Position numbers and translations under genes: made by a program. Under the pieces are notes generated by a model. It was given only the letters and a program-made list of their open reading frames with translations. It made no database searches and had not been told where the DNA came from. This document shows, in pieces, positions 17,146 through 25,585 of a DNA stretch of 62,558 bases. Positions within the stretch are counted from its first letter, which is position 1. Every line of letters begins with the position of its first letter. Where the stretch lies: contig JACNJE010000104.1 of NCBI GenBank assembly GCA_014382705.1, forward strand, positions 46,624 through 109,181. Direction: 5' to 3'. This stretch comes from Verrucomicrobiota bacterium. Lineage in GTDB: Bacteria > Verrucomicrobiota > Verrucomicrobiia > Limisphaerales > UBA1096.

Positions 17146-17976
17146 GTGGTTATTAATTCAAACAACGTTGCAGAAAAGACAGCGAGAAATCTATCTGTAA
17201 GCACAAGTCAGCTGTCAAGTTCTCTCAACCGCCTTTCAACAGGATCCAAGTTAAGCAAGCCGTCCGATGACGCAGCCGGACTGGCGGTCACATCAAGGTT
17301 TGAATCCCAGTTTAAAAGATTAAATTCATCCTTTGAAAACATCGCGAATGCGATGTCTTTCACCCAGACACAGGATGGATATTTAAAAACGATTAATACT
17401 GCTTTAACGAGAATGGGGGAATTGTCCCTCCTGGCACAAGATGCGACATTGTCCAATACCGACAGGAATCTTTACGACAAGGAATACCAGCAATTGAAGG
17501 ATTTCATGGCTAGGGCTAAAACAAAGCAATTCAACGGAGTTGACTTGTTTGCCGCAAAAAACATCGAGGTTAGCATTGATTCCAGCAGGAATGCATTTGT
17601 AATCCCCCCGGTTGATTTGAATTCAGAAGTTTTTGCTTTTGTCGATGCAGATAGTGACAATGAAGATTCTGAGACGGTTAACCTGAAAACGTTGAGAAAA
17701 GCCAAGGAATCGCTGACATTCGTCTCAAAAGCCGTTTCTGAAGTTGCGCTCGCCCGAGCTCAAATCGGTGCCATCCAAAGTAGACTGGTTTTCACCAACG
17801 CACAATTGAGCAGCACCAAGGAAAACCTAAGTAACGCCATGAGCAGAATTAACGATGTTAATGTTGCAGAGGAAGCTACTCAATACGCCAGGTACCAAAT
17901 TCTTGTGCAGAGCGGGACATCGATGCTTTCACAGGCAAACGCCATGCCAAAAACTGTTCTTCAGTTGTTGGCATAA
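17146..17976 (+). CDS. Flagellin, second copy
   Basis: This 276-residue flagellin is a diverged paralogue of the upstream gene. The N-terminus is 'MVINSNNVAEKTARNLSVST' with a GTG start, followed by 'LSTGSKLSKPSDDAAGLAVT'. The C-terminus has 'NVAEEATQYARYQILVQSGT' and ends 'QANAMPKTVLQLLA'. The middle is as short as in the first copy but different in sequence, and it has an acidic Asp/Glu/Ser stretch near residues 160-180. The two copies may form distinct segments of the filament. The G-rich leader before the GTG (17096-17102) is unusual. Confidence 0.95.
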   Translation: MVINSNNVAEKTARNLSVSTSQLSSSLNRLSTGSKLSKPSDDAAGLAVTSRFESQFKRLNSSFENIANAMSFTQTQDGYLKTINTALTRMGELSLLAQDATLSNTDRNLYDKEYQQLKDFMARAKTKQFNGVDLFAAKNIEVSIDSSRNAFVIPPVDLNSEVFAFVDADSDNEDSETVNLKTLRKAKESLTFVSKAVSEVALARAQIGAIQSRLVFTNAQLSSTKENLSNAMSRINDVNVAEEATQYARYQILVQSGTSMLSQANAMPKTVLQLLA

Positions 17977-18017
17977 TCGTATCAATCACCACATCTGCAA
18001 CAACACCGATTAACGAC

Positions 18018-20399
18018 ATGAAAGAATGCATAGACACGATTCTAAAAAAAGCAGACGATTGCTACGTCAACAAGGACTATCTTGGCGCTGCGAAAAACAT
18101 TGAGGAGGCAGTTGCCGCGAATTCAGAGAATGCAGAACTTTGGGCGACCTGGGGGAATGTCGAATTTCAGTCCGGAAACCAATCTACTGCAATTGATAAA
18201 TATCGTGAAGCATGTAGGCTAGCTCCACAATCGCCTCAATATTGGACCTATTTGGCGATTGCTCTCCTTCAAGATGGCAATGTTGAGGAATTTGAATCCT
18301 CACTCGAGACTGCCCTGAATATCGACCCATATCATGCAGACTCACTGAAGCTCCTTGGTGATCTTTGTTTTCAAAACAACAAGAAAGCAGAAGCGGCTCA
18401 CTCATATTATAGGATTCTCCTAAAAAACCCGGAAAATATTGAGGTTTTGATGCGTCTGGGATGCTGCCTTTATGAGTGCGGAGAAGTCGAAGTCGCTAAG
18501 GAATGTTACGAGCGTATCTTGAAGATGGATCCAAAAAACGACATGGCATTGGACAACTTAAGCACTTGCGGCAGCAAACTCAAACAGGAGGCAGGCCACG
18601 CGAGCATAGAAGAAAAAAACGAGTCTCGGGAAAACGAACTGCATGACCTTCTGGATGATGCTGAATTTTTCAACAGCGCGGGAAACCCCGACTCCACCGC
18701 TGAAACATTGGAACAAGCTGTAAATCTAGCTCCAAACGACGCCATAATTGTTTCTGCCTTGGGGAGCGTCTACTTCAAACTTGGAAAATATGAAAAAGCT
18801 AGGGAGATGTTCCGAAAGGAAATCGAACTCAATCCCAGGGATGCAGATGCATACACACGGCTGGCGATGACCGCTTTGTTTTGCGAGAGAGTTGACGAGT
18901 TCGAGTCCGCAATCGGAATTGCAGTGGAAATCAATCCGAACCATATGGAGGCGCTCCGTTTTTTGGGCAAAATCAACCTGCAAACAGGCAGACACCTTGA
19001 TGCAGCCAAGATTTTCGCCAAACTCATTGAGTTGAGCCCCAAATTCCCGGAGTTCTATCTCGCGTTGGGATATGCATTTCATGAAGGCGGCGAAAAGGAG
19101 ACAGCAAAGGATGTATTTGAACGTGTGCTTGAATTTGATCCTGAAAACGAATGCGCCATCAACAACTTAAGGTATCTTTCCAATCCCGACGGCGAAACTG
19201 TGCTTTCCCACACAATTTCAAACGAGGAAGAAGTCGTTAAGTGTGACAACTTGGCTGAACAACTGGTTGATTTTGAATTCGCCTACTGGGACAAGGAGAA
19301 AAATGAGGCTAAATCAATTTTAAATAAAATATTTGAAACGACACCCAAGAACTATGAGGTCATCACGGCGTTAAGCACGTTGTTCTTTCAGTTGTGCGAG
19401 TTCGAAACTGCAAAGGATCTCATAATAAAAGCCATAGAGCTGGATGAGGCAGCTCCTGAGGGCTGGACCCAGCTTGCTCTTTGCGAATTGAACCTCAAGA
19501 ATCTTCCGGCCTCAATCGAGGCGATAGACCGATCATTGGAGAGGCACCCCAGCCCTGAAGCAAGGAAACTGAAGGGGAAAATACTTTACCTTGCTGAAGA
19601 CAACGAACAGGCCCTCGCGGTATTTGAACACCTGCTAAAGGATGACCCTAAAGACTTGTACCTGATGCAATGCGCAGCAATCTGCCGCCACAAACTGGGT
19701 AACGCAGACTCAGCCCAAAAAATGTACGAGCGCATCCTGGAACTCGATCCGGATAACGAAATTGCGAAAGATAATATCAACGCCATCAATGCCGCCAAAC
19801 CGGATCAACTTGAAGATCAAGATGAACTCTCGGATTTGGCATCAATTTTAGACAGGGCCGACAAGCACTACCAGGACGGGAATCTTCATGCAGCCATCAG
19901 TGAAATTGAGACCACCCTGAACAGCGCTGGGGATAATTCCACACTGTACGCAACGTTGGGTAGCCTTGAATTTCAGGCAGCTCAATTTGACAAATCAGTG
20001 GAGCATTTGCGCAAAGCGGTGATGATGGATGAAGATTCCGCTGACTTCCCGACTCGACTGGCGTTGGCAGAGCACAAGACAGACAACACTCAGGCGTTTA
20101 TTGAAAACCTTAATCTTGCGTTAAAGCGTGATCCAACCCATGTGCCCGCGCTAAAGCTGCGAGGCGATTACAACCTGAACGCTTACGATTACATAAACGC
20201 AGCAAAAGATTACGTCAGCATTGTTAAAATTGAACCCGAAAATGTTGAAGTGATTTTGGCATTGGGGGTTTGCTTTTACAAAACAAACGACATGGACGCT
20301 GCCATGGCATCATACGAACGGGCTCTGGCCATCGAACCTAACAATAGCCTGGCCAAAGAAAATCTGGCTGCGATCCGACAAAAAGCGAAACACCTTTGA
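18018..20399 (+). CDS. Large tetratricopeptide-repeat protein downstream of the flagellins
   Basis: The 793-residue product is built almost wholly from TPR units, with no signal peptide, so it is probably cytoplasmic. Four related super-units of about 180 residues can be recognised (roughly 5-195, 205-395, 405-600, 615-790). Each ends in a variant of 'YERILxxDPxNxxAxxN' and contains 'ALxxLGxxxLxxxxxxxAAxxY'. Acidic linkers separate them. The gene starts 41 bp after the second flagellin. A role in flagellin export, modification or scaffolding is possible, but no catalytic domain is visible. Confidence 0.8.
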   Translation: MKECIDTILKKADDCYVNKDYLGAAKNIEEAVAANSENAELWATWGNVEFQSGNQSTAIDKYREACRLAPQSPQYWTYLAIALLQDGNVEEFESSLETALNIDPYHADSLKLLGDLCFQNNKKAEAAHSYYRILLKNPENIEVLMRLGCCLYECGEVEVAKECYERILKMDPKNDMALDNLSTCGSKLKQEAGHASIEEKNESRENELHDLLDDAEFFNSAGNPDSTAETLEQAVNLAPNDAIIVSALGSVYFKLGKYEKAREMFRKEIELNPRDADAYTRLAMTALFCERVDEFESAIGIAVEINPNHMEALRFLGKINLQTGRHLDAAKIFAKLIELSPKFPEFYLALGYAFHEGGEKETAKDVFERVLEFDPENECAINNLRYLSNPDGETVLSHTISNEEEVVKCDNLAEQLVDFEFAYWDKEKNEAKSILNKIFETTPKNYEVITALSTLFFQLCEFETAKDLIIKAIELDEAAPEGWTQLALCELNLKNLPASIEAIDRSLERHPSPEARKLKGKILYLAEDNEQALAVFEHLLKDDPKDLYLMQCAAICRHKLGNADSAQKMYERILELDPDNEIAKDNINAINAAKPDQLEDQDELSDLASILDRADKHYQDGNLHAAISEIETTLNSAGDNSTLYATLGSLEFQAAQFDKSVEHLRKAVMMDEDSADFPTRLALAEHKTDNTQAFIENLNLALKRDPTHVPALKLRGDYNLNAYDYINAAKDYVSIVKIEPENVEVILALGVCFYKTNDMDAAMASYERALAIEPNNSLAKENLAAIRQKAKHL

Positions 20400-20408
20400 G
20401 ATTCCGGA

Positions 20409-21509
20409 TTACCGGATCACTCTTGCTCCGCCGCCTGCCATTATCTTCTCAACTTCTGACAAGGTGGCCATCGATGTGTCCCCGGGTGTCGTCATCGCCA
20501 AGGCACCATGCGCAGCCCCATAGTTGACCGCCTTTTCAGGGTCTCCGGTTGTTATCAGGCCGTAAATCAACCCCGATGCAAAACTGTCCCCTCCCCCAAC
20601 ACGATCAAATATTTCCAAGTCAGTGAGATAAGCGGATTCAAAAAACTGGCCGTCCGCCCAGCAAATGGCACCCCAATCGTTTACCGTCGCGGTCTTTACG
20701 GTCCGGAGCGTGGTCGCGGTGGCTTTGAGATTCGGGTACTCCAGAACAACTGCGTTTATCATCGCTTTGAATTTCCCGACATCAATTGACGAAATATCGT
20801 CGTCCAACCCTTCCACTTCAAAACCGAGGCAAGCGGTGAAATCCTCCTCGTTGCCAATCATGACATCCACGTTCTTTACGATTTCGCGATTCACCTCCTG
20901 GGCTTTCTCCCTGCCGCCGATACTCCTCCAGAGCGAAGGCCGATAATTCAGGTCGTACGAGACGATCGTGCCATGCTTTCTGGCTGTCTGAACCGCCTTG
21001 ATTACTGTTTCCGCAGTGGATCCTGAGAGTGCCGCAAAAATTCCACCGGTATGAAACCACCGCACGCCCTGCTTCCCGAACAGGTCCTCCCAGTCAAAAT
21101 CGTCCGGCCTGATTTGTGACGCCGCAGTCAACCCCCGATCCGGCACTCCCAGTGCCCCGCGTATGCCAAAGCCGCGCTCGGTGAAATTCAGCCCGTTTCG
21201 GACCGTTCTGCCAATTCCATCGTACGGCATCCATTTGACCAGTGCGACATCCACCCCGCCCTGCAGGATGAAATCCTCTATCAGGCGTCCAATCTCATTG
21301 TCAGCGAAAGCCGTAACCACTCCGGTGCGCATTCCGAAACAACGCCTCAAGCCACGGGCGACGTTATACTCTCCACCGCCCTCCCATGCTTCAAACCGGC
21401 GCGCGGTTCGAATCCGGGAATCTCCTGGATCCATCCGAAGCATGATCTCGCCCATTGAAACCTGATCGTATTTGCAGGAGTCCGCTTTTTTTATCTGGAT
21501 AAACGCCAT
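20409..21509 (-). CDS. kdgK: PfkB-family sugar kinase, probable 2-dehydro-3-deoxygluconokinase
   Basis: KDG kinase phosphorylates 2-keto-3-deoxygluconate, the end product of uronic acid catabolism. The 366-residue product has PfkB signatures. The N-terminal part contains 'GGGEYNVARGLRRCFGMRTG' (about residues 46-65). The C-terminal part has the anion-hole and catalytic-base motif 'DRVGGGDSFASGLIYGL' (about residues 305-321, with Asp in GGGDSF). 'SYDLNYRPSLW' near residue 195 is typical of KDG kinases within the family. Only 9 bp separate its stop codon from that of the convergent TPR gene. It would fit with degradation of uronate-rich polysaccharides. Confidence 0.8.
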   Translation of the reverse strand: MAFIQIKKADSCKYDQVSMGEIMLRMDPGDSRIRTARRFEAWEGGGEYNVARGLRRCFGMRTGVVTAFADNEIGRLIEDFILQGGVDVALVKWMPYDGIGRTVRNGLNFTERGFGIRGALGVPDRGLTAASQIRPDDFDWEDLFGKQGVRWFHTGGIFAALSGSTAETVIKAVQTARKHGTIVSYDLNYRPSLWRSIGGREKAQEVNREIVKNVDVMIGNEEDFTACLGFEVEGLDDDISSIDVGKFKAMINAVVLEYPNLKATATTLRTVKTATVNDWGAICWADGQFFESAYLTDLEIFDRVGGGDSFASGLIYGLITTGDPEKAVNYGAAHGALAMTTPGDTSMATLSEVEKIMAGGGARVIR

Positions 21510-21559
21510 ATTAAAAACACCAAAAGGCGCGGGAGGATTCCTGAATCACTCACTCGCAG

Positions 21560-22813
21560 TCAATCCACAATTGAATCATCCATCGAAAATACCCGCCTGC
21601 CGGCAAGCATCAGCATTTTGACGGGGCCCCTGTGGTGGAGAATCATCTCCGGCACTTGGGACAGAGTCCCGTCGAGCGGAATCATTGCCATATCGGCCTT
21701 GAACCCATCCCTAATTTGGCCGATTTCATTCCCCAGTCGCATTGCTTTTGCGCCGTTGGTCGTTGCCATCTGGAGTATGTCCTCGTATTCCACGCTTGGC
21801 TGACGTCGGCTGAACTCCTGCATTTCGGCGAACATATCGAGGGCAGCAGCGTTCCTGCCGCCTCCGATACTGGCCAGGCTATCCGTGCCCAAACAGATGT
21901 TAAGCCCGGCCTTGGCCAAGCGGTCGTAATCGAAACCGCCGTGACCAAACCAAGCGCAGCTTCTCGGGCAATGCACCACATCCGCGTCCGCCTTCCGCAG
22001 CAACTCAACATCCGCTTCTGTGAGCCTGTTGGCATGAACCACCAAAGTCTTCTTCGCAAACCCTCCCGACTTGGCCAAGTGCTGAACGGGGGTTCCCATT
22101 CCACAATCATCCATCAACCGGCCCAAGGCTTCCATTGTCTCATACAGCGAGCCCGTCCCGTCAGTGAACATCTCCCACTCGTCATCCGACTCAGCCAAGT
22201 GAATCGTCGTGGAGAGCGAGTGTTCATCGGCAAGCATCGCAAGCACGTTCAACGCTTCTGGCGTCACGGTATACGGAGCGTGTGCCGACAAGCCGGCGTT
22301 CAAGGCAAGGGGTGCGTTCGCCGTCAATTCCCGCTTGGCCAAGTCTACCAATGCGGAGACATCCTCGGGATGATAGCCAATCAGTTCGGTGAACGGACAA
22401 ACCTGAAGCGGGGTTTCGGGCGCCATGCGCTCATACAATCCGGGCAGGGACTCGATGTTCACCACCGTACCGCAACCGGTGCGCAGCAGCATGTCCGCTC
22501 CCGCCTGCCAAGCCGCTTCATGATCGTCATGCGTTAACGATCGCTTGATCGAAACCATTTGGCCTAGCCAATCGGCAAACGAACCGTCACAGGACAATTC
22601 GCCGGCCAGCCCGGAATACTCCAGGTGGCAATGAGCGTTTACGAATGCCGGGAAAATGATGGATTCCCCGATATCCACCACAGGCTCGCCGTCATCAGGA
22701 GGCAGCTCGCGGCAACCTCCAACATCCGTGATCCGGTCGCCGCGAACCCGGACAGCCGCATCGCCAATGACGCGCCCCCTGCCCGCCCAAATCGCCCGTG
22801 ACCGAAGTATCAT
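21560..22813 (-). CDS. Amidohydrolase of the ATZ/TRZ (MTA/SAH deaminase-like) family
   Basis: This cytoplasmic metal-dependent hydrolase has 417 residues. Metal-ligand motifs are visible: 'NAHCHLEYSGLAGEL' (about residues 59-73), 'SAHAPYTV' (His near 178), 'IHLAESDDEWEMF' (near 205), and 'GLNICLGTDSLAS' (Asp near 309). This pattern matches the aminohydrolase group that includes S-adenosylhomocysteine, guanine and chlorotriazine hydrolases. The exact substrate cannot be told. It contains three copies of the palindrome (21911, 22072 and 22334 regions), each read as Leu-Ala-Lys. The ribosome hibernation gene lies upstream on the same strand. Confidence 0.8.
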   Translation of the reverse strand: MILRSRAIWAGRGRVIGDAAVRVRGDRITDVGGCRELPPDDGEPVVDIGESIIFPAFVNAHCHLEYSGLAGELSCDGSFADWLGQMVSIKRSLTHDDHEAAWQAGADMLLRTGCGTVVNIESLPGLYERMAPETPLQVCPFTELIGYHPEDVSALVDLAKRELTANAPLALNAGLSAHAPYTVTPEALNVLAMLADEHSLSTTIHLAESDDEWEMFTDGTGSLYETMEALGRLMDDCGMGTPVQHLAKSGGFAKKTLVVHANRLTEADVELLRKADADVVHCPRSCAWFGHGGFDYDRLAKAGLNICLGTDSLASIGGGRNAAALDMFAEMQEFSRRQPSVEYEDILQMATTNGAKAMRLGNEIGQIRDGFKADMAMIPLDGTLSQVPEMILHHRGPVKMLMLAGRRVFSMDDSIVD

Positions 22814-22855
22814 TCAAAGAACCCCGTTGTGGGGAACTGTTCGAAAAACAGTTAC

Positions 22856-23209
22856 TTACGCGTCGGTCAACTGCCTCGCCCGCTTGGCTTTTGCAGCCCC
22901 GGCGTGGTGGCGCGTAATGATTTTATTGTGACGTTTCCGCAGTTGTTGCTGAATTTTCTTGGTTACCAAATCGATCGCCGCGTAAAGATCGTTCTCATGA
23001 TCCTCAGCGAATATGTCCGCCCCCTTGAAATAAACATGCATGGTGCATTTGAATTTGTTCTCTGGCAGGCCGACATGATCCCGCTCCAGGTTCACCCGGG
23101 CCTCAAGTGCCCTTTGATTCATATGCTCGAGCTTGTGAATGCAGGTGCCAACGTGCTCTTTGATCGCTTCGGTCAGTTCAACATTGTGGGAATCAAGAAT
23201 CAGCTCCAT
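22856..23209 (-). CDS. hpf: Short ribosome hibernation promoting factor (HPF/RaiA type)
   Basis: HPF binds the 30S subunit and stabilises inactive ribosomes in stationary phase. With the ATG at 23209 the product is 117 residues and starts 'MELILDSHNVELTEAIKEHV', which aligns with the usual N-terminus of the family. An upstream ATG at 23266 would add 19 residues (starting MLLSFFSRKK) that have no counterpart, and it falls within a candidate promoter. The beta-alpha pattern with 'CTMHVYFKGADIFAEDHEND' near residue 60 and 'YAAIDLVTKKIQQQLRKRHN' near 82 is diagnostic. There is no long C-terminal dimerisation domain, so this is the short form. Confidence 0.9.
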   Translation of the reverse strand: MELILDSHNVELTEAIKEHVGTCIHKLEHMNQRALEARVNLERDHVGLPENKFKCTMHVYFKGADIFAEDHENDLYAAIDLVTKKIQQQLRKRHNKIITRHHAGAAKAKRARQLTDA

Positions 23210-23266
23210 CGAGTTGAATCGTGCTCCAGTCAGGCGTTTTTTGCGAGAAAAAAATGAGAGCAACAT

Positions 23267-23283
23267 GGCACATTCCGTGCCAA
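23267..23283 (-). promoter_or_regulatory. Candidate sigma-54 promoter upstream of hpf
   Basis: On the minus strand TTGGCACG, four bases, then GTGCC matches the -24/-12 elements with an exact TGGCACG box. The predicted start near 23256 leaves a 47-base leader to the ATG at 23209 and would exclude the alternative ATG at 23266. The site also forms a GGCAC-N5-GTGCC inverted repeat, so a repressor site is an alternative reading. Confidence 0.4.
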
Positions 23284-23308
23284 GATTGCTGGCCTTCGCG
23301 CCCCCTTG

Positions 23309-25537
23309 TCACTTTTTCTTTTCCGCCGGTTTCGGTGCCGGCTTAATCTCCATCACGATCGGCGGGGAAATCGATTGAAACGTCACGTCCTTCTTTTTGT
23401 CCGTTTTCGTTCCACCCAAGGGCGGAAACTGGTATTTGCCCTTGATCGTCGCTGCCAGTTGAAACGTGTGCAGGCCGACCGGGACCTTGAACTTGGCCAA
23501 GTCGATCTCCAATGAAGCCTCGGTCTGATCCTTGTTCACTGCCAGCCCTGGGAATTTCTGCAACTGTGAGATGCCATAAACCTTGAAGGTGACCTTTTCG
23601 TTGTATTCACCGGTTCGCATGAACTTGAGCGGGATGTTCAACTTGCCGTTGGCCAAGCCGGTGAACGGATCATCTCCCACGGCTCTCACCTGTATCGGCT
23701 CGGTATCGTCCACGTTCACGGACAACGCGCTCCCCTTGGCCAAGCGCGAGAAAACCGGTTCCTTGTCATAATCCCCGACCCGGTGACGCGTGGCTGTTGG
23801 GCGCGCCACCTGCGCCACCTCCCTGTCACCAATCGTGGCTTTCCCGACAAACCGGATGTTGCCGCTGAACGAGACTGGCGGATCGACCGCCGTCAGGTAG
23901 GCTGTCGCAGACTTTTGCCCGGCCTTGATTTCGCAAGGATGCAGCTTCACTCCCTCGGGCAGCCCCTCAACAGAAATACGGATTGCCCCGTTAAAGTTCC
24001 CCTCACGCAGGGCGATCATTTGGACGGGCAGCGTCGTGCCTTTGCGGAGGTGCGTCACCATGAGTTCGATCGCCTTGCCACTGCCCAAGGCGGACGGGAC
24101 AGTCCGCGGATGGGTCAATAACCGGAAACCCGGATGCTCGCGGTTCAATGCCACCACATAACCGCGGCCCGGGTCATCCGCTGCCTGGTTGAACAAGTCG
24201 CGAGCGATCACACGGCAATACCCGTCACTCTTCGCCTGAAACCGCCACGACACATCGCGGTTGGCGACGTTGAACGCGCGACCACCCGGGTTGTCTTTTA
24301 TTTCGTAAAACTCCTTGGCCGATCCCGGCGACTCTTTGCCATCTTTCGCCACGGCAATCAGTTGCGCGGTGACGTAGGGATTCGTTTTGTTTCCCAGTCG
24401 CTGCGAGAAAACATCCAGCCAATAGACCTCATCCTTCCTGATTGGAAACCGGAAACAATCCACATCACGAGCCGGAAAAAAGCGTCCCACGACCAGGCCG
24501 GGGGACGGTATTTCCTGCGCGCGGTCCGCCGTTTCATTATCGCCTTGCTCCATCACCAGTGACTTGCCTTCACAAAGGCCAACGAAAAACGGGTTGCTCG
24601 CCATCTTCCCCTTGGCCAAGCGGAAGACTCCGCCGTCAAGGGCGGCGGTGGCTGGAGGAAGCAATACGCCCCCGGGACGATCCCCATGAATCAGTTCGCT
24701 GATCTTAACGGTCAACTGCTCAAGTGAAACACCGTCGGCTGCCTTAAGGCCGGAGGGTTTCGATCCAGGCAGTTTTCGCCCGTAGAGCGTCAACTCTGAA
24801 CCGGTGAAACTGGACACAACCGGCGGCGAGACAAAATCGACGTGCGGGCCGTCGCTGTTCTCGAGTCGGAAGTAATGTTCGGTACCACCGCCGTAGGTTG
24901 CGTCGTGGATCTGAATCAGGCAGTCACCATCCGCCGCCGCGGTGTAGTCGATCAGGCCGGCATCATTCCCCCGAGCCAAGCGCTGCCCGGCGCTGTCCCG
25001 AAGCAGCACAATCGGATTCAACCGCGAATCGAGTGCCGCTGCCGAAACCCTCAGCAACAGGCGCTGCCCTTTCCTTGCCGCCACCTTGAACCACACAGAC
25101 TCCCTGCTCACGGCGGTGCCGTTGATGGCGAAGTTTTCGCCAAGCGCAGCGGCCGTTTCACGGGTCGTGTTACCGGTGGGACTCCGGACTTCCGCCAGCG
25201 AACTGACGATAAAAGGCCGCGGATTGCTCAACCCAAGCGCCCCGGCAAATCTTGCCTCATAAACCCCGGTCGGAACGTCCGCGGCGACGCGCACCTTGAA
25301 CCTGCGTTCGCCGGCGTTGATCACCCCCGCCAATATTCCGGGATGCGAAAACCGCAGCCCCGTTGCCCCATCGAGATCCGCACCGTGAACTTGTACCTCA
25401 GCTTCACCGCCGACCTGACAACCCATCGGGAAGATCGCCGTTATGCGCGCGGTCGGCAGTTGGCCAAGCGCTTGGCCAAGCGCTACAAAACAAAAAGCAA
25501 CTAACGTCGCCCGCCTGTGTTGCCGGTTAAGAATCAT
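23309..25537 (-). CDS. Secreted protein with pre-peptidase C-terminal (PPC)-type domains
   Basis: The product is 742 residues from the ATG at 25537. A signal peptide spans about residues 1-26, and the palindrome doublet at 25460-25483 encodes LGQALGQ at its end. An Ig-like segment follows. PPC-type beta domains then appear around 'VWFKVAARKGQRLLLRVSA' (about residues 145-165) and again around 'DVDCFRFPIRKDEVYWLDVF' (near residue 350). The C-terminus is a beta-rich region ending in a basic tail (KPAPKPAEKKK). Such proteins are typically encoded next to DUF1549/DUF1553 proteins in Planctomycetes and Verrucomicrobia, as here. Function is unknown; an exported, surface or periplasmic role is likely. 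Confidence 0.75.
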   Translation of the reverse strand: MILNRQHRRATLVAFCFVALGQALGQLPTARITAIFPMGCQVGGEAEVQVHGADLDGATGLRFSHPGILAGVINAGERRFKVRVAADVPTGVYEARFAGALGLSNPRPFIVSSLAEVRSPTGNTTRETAAALGENFAINGTAVSRESVWFKVAARKGQRLLLRVSAAALDSRLNPIVLLRDSAGQRLARGNDAGLIDYTAAADGDCLIQIHDATYGGGTEHYFRLENSDGPHVDFVSPPVVSSFTGSELTLYGRKLPGSKPSGLKAADGVSLEQLTVKISELIHGDRPGGVLLPPATAALDGGVFRLAKGKMASNPFFVGLCEGKSLVMEQGDNETADRAQEIPSPGLVVGRFFPARDVDCFRFPIRKDEVYWLDVFSQRLGNKTNPYVTAQLIAVAKDGKESPGSAKEFYEIKDNPGGRAFNVANRDVSWRFQAKSDGYCRVIARDLFNQAADDPGRGYVVALNREHPGFRLLTHPRTVPSALGSGKAIELMVTHLRKGTTLPVQMIALREGNFNGAIRISVEGLPEGVKLHPCEIKAGQKSATAYLTAVDPPVSFSGNIRFVGKATIGDREVAQVARPTATRHRVGDYDKEPVFSRLAKGSALSVNVDDTEPIQVRAVGDDPFTGLANGKLNIPLKFMRTGEYNEKVTFKVYGISQLQKFPGLAVNKDQTEASLEIDLAKFKVPVGLHTFQLAATIKGKYQFPPLGGTKTDKKKDVTFQSISPPIVMEIKPAPKPAEKKK
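25460..25483. repeat. Exact tandem of two 12-bp units
   Basis: TTGGCCAAGCGC occurs twice in a row, inside the signal-peptide end of the PPC-type gene (read as LGQALGQ on the minus strand). Confidence 0.95.
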
Positions 25538-25585
25538 CAGCAGAATGACGCCTGGCCAAGCGAGGCCATTCAACGCGAACGCGGA

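Noticed and set aside
23210-23266. N-terminal extension of the hibernation factor from the ATG at 23266
   Set aside because: The 19 residues are basic and unlike the family N-terminus, and the candidate promoter start lies downstream of that ATG.
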